Below are positions 60,547 through 64,000 of a stretch of 64,000 bases of DNA, piece after piece; within the stretch, counting starts at the first letter, position 1; each line of letters starts with the position of its first letter. The position numbers and the translations under genes were made by a program. The notes beneath the pieces are model-generated. The model was not told the DNA's origin. It was given only the letters and a program-made list of their open reading frames with translations, and ran no database searches. Source of the DNA: Flavobacterium resistens (lineage in GTDB: Bacteria > Bacteroidota > Bacteroidia > Flavobacteriales > Flavobacteriaceae); assembly GCF_900182645.1 (NCBI RefSeq), contig NZ_FXTA01000001.1:992001-1056000 (forward strand), read 5' to 3'.

Positions 60547-61437
60547 TTAAGCGCTGATTTCAAGCCTATACCCTTTCCCACGCACAACAACAATTTTTAG
60601 ATTAGGATCAAATTCCAGTTTTTTTCTAAGTTTTGATATGAACATATCCAGACTACGTCCCACGATAACACCTTCATCTTCCCATATTTCTTTCTGAATA
60701 CGGTTTTTTTCTATAATCTCGTTGGGAGACAATGCAAAAATGAGCAGTAAACGGGTTTCCGTTCCAGTTAAGTCAATTGGCTTTCCGTTTACAAAAAGTT
60801 TCTTGTTCATCGCATCAAACAACGCCGAGCCCAAAACGATACTGTCTTTATGTTCATTATAAGATAAAGCCTTTTGCGGCTTAAAAGATCTCAAAAGAAT
60901 AAAACCTAAAAATCCTAAAAAAGACAGACCACCCAGAAGATATCCATTCTTAACTATATTTATGCTTGTTGATTCAAACTTAATATTAATCATATAACAA
61001 GCTTTGGGCTGCTTTCTTCCTATACAGGCTATAATATTATCTTTCTTGTTTTTGGATATGGCATATCCATAAGCTATACTTGAATCGTTACAGTTCAGAA
61101 CCTTAACAATATAATTACTTCCAAACGGGGAGTTGTCCAAAAAACGACTCGTCGCAGCCATTAAACTGTCCGGTTGAAAAGTAAAGTCATTCTCAAAACT
61201 AATCAGATACTCATTTTCTGCGATTTTTTTCACAGGCAGCACTCTTGAAATACTATCGCCCGACTGTAGCAATATTTCATGTCCAATTCTGCGGAGCAAA
61301 ATTTCTCTTCTGGCATAGTCAAAGTCATCACTATCCTTACCGCTAAAAGCAGCACAGATTACACAGATAAAGGAGAGAAATAACAATCCCAACACGTATT
61401 TGCGTTTTCCTGAAAGTAAATTTCTGCTATTAAACAT
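60547..61437 (-). CDS. Membrane-bound winged-helix transcription regulator
   Basis: Protein of 296 aa. A first hydrophobic segment (13-31), a periplasmic domain (about 32-163) with Cys116, 138 and 147, a second membrane helix (about 165-184) and a cytoplasmic OmpR/PhoB-type winged helix (about 198-294, with LTGTETRLLLIFALSPNEII and RSLDMFISKLRKKLEF, then VRGKGYRLE) are seen. Unlike ToxR/CadC, where DNA-binding is N-terminal, here it is C-terminal. It probably senses a periplasmic signal and binds DNA at the membrane. It is divergent from the small secreted protein at 61575, the likely target. Confidence 0.85.
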   Translation of the reverse strand: MFNSRNLLSGKRKYVLGLLFLSFICVICAAFSGKDSDDFDYARREILLRRIGHEILLQSGDSISRVLPVKKIAENEYLISFENDFTFQPDSLMAATSRFLDNSPFGSNYIVKVLNCNDSSIAYGYAISKNKKDNIIACIGRKQPKACYMINIKFESTSINIVKNGYLLGGLSFLGFLGFILLRSFKPQKALSYNEHKDSIVLGSALFDAMNKKLFVNGKPIDLTGTETRLLLIFALSPNEIIEKNRIQKEIWEDEGVIVGRSLDMFISKLRKKLEFDPNLKIVVVRGKGYRLEISA

Positions 61438-61446
61438 AGTATCAAG

Positions 61447-61480
61447 TTTTTATTTACAAAGTTTACATTTTTATTTACAA
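61447..61480. promoter_or_regulatory. Direct repeats between the regulator and its divergent neighbour
   Basis: TTTTTATTTACAA occurs at 61447-61459 and 61468-61480, exactly 21 bp apart (two helical turns). OmpR-type winged helices usually bind direct repeats, so this fits an autoregulatory site. Confidence 0.45.
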
Positions 61481-61574
61481 TTTTAAGCTCATAATCCGCA
61501 AAATAATAAAGTAATTTGCTTCATAAACTTTAAAAAGAGATAAAATTAGAGTATTAATTAAAACATCAAAAAAC

Positions 61575-62141
61575 ATGAAAAAAATCATTTATTTGCTGAT
61601 CTTATTATTGGTTGTAGTAAGCGGAGTGGTATTTGCTAATCGTAAAATTAAAAATGAAACCATTAAAAATACAATCTCAAAACCTCTCTCTGTTGCAGAA
61701 AGGAAAGCTGCATTAAAAAAATGGGAAGCTACACCTGATGGTATAATGTACAAAAAATGGGAAGCCTCTGAGGCGGGTCAGAAAGTACATAACAGTGCTA
61801 TTAAAATAAGCAAATCCATTAAGAATTATACCAATATGGAAGCAGTTGTAACCTCTCTTTCTCTTCCGGCTGGCGCAAGGTTAGGTTTCGGTATGATGGT
61901 GAGGATTAATAGTGACGATTATATTCTTGCTTTTGGACCAGAAAAGTCTGGTGAGAATATGTTTAATTTCAACAACGGTTTTGAGCAATTGCATACACTA
62001 AAAGTTAACGACAAAATAATTATAAGAAGTCATCACATATCGCAAGCGCCAAAATATTCATACCCAATAATAATGGGTGACTATGTAGAACGAGATAATA
62101 AAACAATTTATATGCGTGAACCTAGCAAAGATGGTTGTTAA
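61575..62141 (+). CDS. Small secreted protein beside the membrane regulator
   Basis: Protein of 188 aa with a signal peptide or anchor (LLVVVSGVVFANRK, about 9-22). A Lys/Glu-rich helical stretch (about 40-80) repeats KKWEATPDGIMYKKWEASEAG, with two copies of KKWEA. A beta-rich C-terminal domain follows, with SLPAGARLGFGMMVRI and LKVNDKIIIRSHHIS, and the protein ends SKDGC. Function unknown. Divergent placement next to the regulator suggests co-regulation. Confidence 0.75.
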   Translation: MKKIIYLLILLLVVVSGVVFANRKIKNETIKNTISKPLSVAERKAALKKWEATPDGIMYKKWEASEAGQKVHNSAIKISKSIKNYTNMEAVVTSLSLPAGARLGFGMMVRINSDDYILAFGPEKSGENMFNFNNGFEQLHTLKVNDKIIIRSHHISQAPKYSYPIIMGDYVERDNKTIYMREPSKDGC

Positions 62142-62218
62142 GTAAATAAATCATGAAATACATTTACATACCATAAAACACTATATTTACTTGTAATTAA
62201 CTCTAATACAAGCAAATC

Positions 62219-62329
62219 ATGTCAAAAGGTCAAGATGCTAAAAAAACAGTAAAAAAAGAACCGTTAAAAACGGCAAAAGAGAAGAAAGAAGAAAAAAGAG
62301 AAAAGAAAAATTCTCCTAAAAGGGATTAA
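62219..62329 (+). CDS. 36-aa lysine/glutamate-rich protein
   Basis: ATG to TAA, reading MSKGQDAKKTVKKEPLKTAK then EKKEEKREKKNSPKRD. Almost half of the residues are Lys. Short KxxKKEP...K-type ORFs of this kind recur in flavobacterial genomes, and this one lies in its own gap with 75 nt before it and a large palindrome after it. Nucleic-acid binding is possible; nothing more can be said. Confidence 0.55.
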   Translation: MSKGQDAKKTVKKEPLKTAKEKKEEKREKKNSPKRD

Positions 62330-62394
62330 TTAGTTTTCAGTCGCAGTTTTCAATCTCAAAGGAAACTGAAAACTGCGACTAAAAACTGAGAACT
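62329..62394. repeat. Large inverted repeat of CAGTCGCAGTTTTCA words
   Basis: The left arm contains TTTTCAGTCGCAGTTTTCA and the right arm TGAAAACTGCGACTAAAAAC, pairing over about 23 bp with three mismatches around a 14-nt centre. It lies between convergent genes and may double as a terminator. Confidence 0.7.
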
Positions 62395-63855
62395 TTATTT
62401 AACCGGAATATTCGAAAGAATTTCCAATACAAATTTCCAATATTTTTGAGCAGATGAAATACTTGCTCTTTCGTCTGGAGAATGGGCTCCGTGAATAGTT
62501 GGACCAAAAGAAATCATATCCATATCTGGATAATTTGTTCCTAAAATTCCGCACTCTAAACCAGCGTGACAAGCTACAACTTTTGGCTGTTCTCCATTTT
62601 GTTTTTCGTAGATCTCTTTTAAAACTTCTAAGATTTCAGAATTTACGTTTGGCGTCCATCCTGGGTAAGAACCTGTAAGTTCAACTTCGCAACCTACTAA
62701 TTCAAAAGCCGATCGCAAAGAATTAGCCAAATCAAATTTTGAAGATTCAACAGACGAACGTGTCAAACATCCAATTAACACTTCTCCGTCTTTAATAACA
62801 ACACGAGCAATATTATTCGAAGTTTCAACCAAATCGGCCATATCAGCGCTCATTCTGTAAACGCCATTGTGTGCTGCGTAAATGGCTCTGATAATTCCTT
62901 CCTGAACTCCTAAATCCATTACTTTTTCAGGTAAATCACCTTTTACGATTTCAATCGATAAGTTCGGTTCAGTTGTTTTGTATTCCGCTTTGATATCAGC
63001 AATTATTTCTTGCATATCGTACACATAAGCTTCATCAAACATTTGAGAAATAATTACTTTAGCAACACTTTCTCTCGGAATCGCATTTCTTAAACTTCCT
63101 CCGTTAACTTCAACGATCTGCAAACCGAAGTTTTCAAAAGCATCAAACAACAAACGGTTCATTATTTTGTTAGCATTTCCTAAACCTTTGTGAATATCCA
63201 TTCCTGAATGCCCTCCGTTTAAGCCTTTTACTGTAATCGTATATCCAACAGATCCTTCCGGGACTTCTTCTTCGTGATACGTTCTTGTTGCAGTAACGTC
63301 AATTCCACCAGCACATCCAATATCAATTTCGTCATCTTCTTCAGTATCCAGATTCAATAAAATCTGACCTTGAAGAATTCCTCCTTTTAGGTTTAAAGCA
63401 CCTGTCATTCCAGTTTCTTCATCAATTGTAAACAAAGCTTCAATTGCCGGATGCGGAATAGCTGTACTCTCTAAAATAGCCATAATTGTCGCTACTCCTA
63501 ACCCATTGTCAGCTCCAAGAGTTGTTCCTCGCGCGCGAACCCAATCACCATCTACATACATGTCGATTCCTTGCGTATCAAAATCAAAAACAGTATCTGC
63601 ATTTTTTTGGTGCACCATATCAAGGTGTCCCTGCATTACGATTGGTTTACGGTTTTCCATTCCTGGAGTTGCAGGTTTTCTGATGATTACATTTCTGATT
63701 TCATCTTCAAAAGTTTCTAAACCTAAACTGTTTCCAAAGTTTTTCATAAACTCGATAACACGTTCTTCTTTTTTTGACGGACGCGGAACAGCATTTAAAT
63801 CTGCGAATTTGTTCCAAAGTGCTTTTGGCTCCAGATTTCTAATTTCCTGACTCAT
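62395..63855 (-). CDS. pepD: Aminoacyl-histidine dipeptidase (PepD)
   Basis: M20-family metallopeptidase of 486 aa that hydrolyses Xaa-His dipeptides. Metal-site motifs are MQGHLDMVHQKN, LGADNGLGVATIMAILE, TIDEETGMTGALNL (catalytic Glu pair) and LDTEEDDEIDIGCAGG, with the lid domain NGGHSGMDIHKGLGNANKI and the final GPTIHGAHSPDERASI. Start taken at ATG 63855 (MSQEIRNLEP), eight codons inside the longer frame. A TAACTTTG box on the minus strand at 63890-63897 is placed 34 nt before it. Confidence 0.96.
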   Translation of the reverse strand: MSQEIRNLEPKALWNKFADLNAVPRPSKKEERVIEFMKNFGNSLGLETFEDEIRNVIIRKPATPGMENRKPIVMQGHLDMVHQKNADTVFDFDTQGIDMYVDGDWVRARGTTLGADNGLGVATIMAILESTAIPHPAIEALFTIDEETGMTGALNLKGGILQGQILLNLDTEEDDEIDIGCAGGIDVTATRTYHEEEVPEGSVGYTITVKGLNGGHSGMDIHKGLGNANKIMNRLLFDAFENFGLQIVEVNGGSLRNAIPRESVAKVIISQMFDEAYVYDMQEIIADIKAEYKTTEPNLSIEIVKGDLPEKVMDLGVQEGIIRAIYAAHNGVYRMSADMADLVETSNNIARVVIKDGEVLIGCLTRSSVESSKFDLANSLRSAFELVGCEVELTGSYPGWTPNVNSEILEVLKEIYEKQNGEQPKVVACHAGLECGILGTNYPDMDMISFGPTIHGAHSPDERASISSAQKYWKFVLEILSNIPVK

Positions 63856-63889
63856 TATATTTTGTTTGAAGTTTAACAATTAAGAGTCC

Positions 63890-63897
63890 CAAAGTTA
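63890..63897 (-). promoter_or_regulatory. TAnnTTTG promoter box of pepD
   Basis: The minus strand reads TAACTTTG 34 nt before the start codon at 63855. The region beyond it (63920-64000) contains repeated GCACGAATTAGCACAAATT-type words. Confidence 0.45.
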
Positions 63898-64000
63898 CAA
63901 AGTTTAAATGCTTTTTTCGCCACAAATTGCACGAATTAGCACAAATTATAATGGCTCTAAAATTAAACAAATCAGCAATTAGTGAAAATTTGTGGAATTC

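Noticed and set aside
1..64000. tRNA, rRNA or CRISPR arrays
   Set aside because: I saw no cloverleaf with a TTCRA loop, no rRNA core sequence and no regularly spaced identical repeats with unique spacers. A tRNAscan/Infernal run would settle the small RNAs.

Overview
The window looks like chromosomal DNA of a Flavobacterium or close relative (Bacteroidota). The signs are low G+C, a SusC/SusD glycan locus, at least a dozen TAnnTTTG promoter boxes 17-50 nt before start codons, a sulfonolipid/sphingolipid-type acyltransferase, and many short lipoproteins and families typical of flavobacteria (DUF4834, DUF4838, YfhO). I see no rRNA, tRNA, CRISPR array, transposase or prophage. All calls come from reading the sequence; no database search was run.

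Layout. 1-14 kb: the end of a DUF4838 glycosidase-like gene, a degenerate response regulator, a DEAD-box helicase, a secreted lactonase-type propeller, a BatA/vWA membrane protein, a dihydroorotase homologue without its metal-binding His pair, hydrolases, a conserved 486-aa protein, the peroxiredoxin Bcp, and an endonuclease III without its Fe-S cysteines. 14-16.7 kb: a TPR protein behind a highly structured 5' leader, a 47-aa ORF and an ECF sigma factor. 17-28.7 kb: a laminarin/beta-glucan utilisation locus (two GH16 enzymes, a PKD-type lipoprotein, SusD, SusC, and a membrane propeller/HTH regulator). 28.9-31.7 kb: uvrA. 32.5-38.1 kb: an envelope-polysaccharide operon (DUF4834, YfhO-like, glycosyltransferase, flippase). 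38.2-42.5 kb: an outer-membrane protein, a GNAT protein, a zinc-ribbon protein, a lipoprotein and an alpha-oxoamine synthase. 42.8-48.2 kb: a nitric-oxide detoxification cluster (Rrf2 regulator, azurin, quinol NO reductase, ScdA/YtfE repair protein, haem-copper-like membrane protein). 48.4-57.2 kb: housekeeping and accessory genes (NYN/OST-HTH, glutamate-synthase-like, GH88, RdgB, DEAD-box helicase with an RGG tail).

The most unusual part is 57.3-60.5 kb. Four single-gene units in one orientation are separated by three related ~125-bp imperfect palindromes that begin within a few bases of each stop codon and end in GTTGGC/GTTGGGC/GTTAGC. They have the architecture of integron gene cassettes with attC sites, with no integrase in the window. 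The second strong signal is a 115-nt leader (15388-15502) before the TPR gene, whose perfect complementary segments make a three-way junction with loop-loop pairing. The third is a near-identical 24-bp inverted repeat upstream of both the NO reductase and the Rrf2 regulator, a likely shared operator.

The window ends with a membrane-bound winged-helix regulator divergent from a small secreted protein, a 36-aa lysine-rich ORF, and the dipeptidase PepD.
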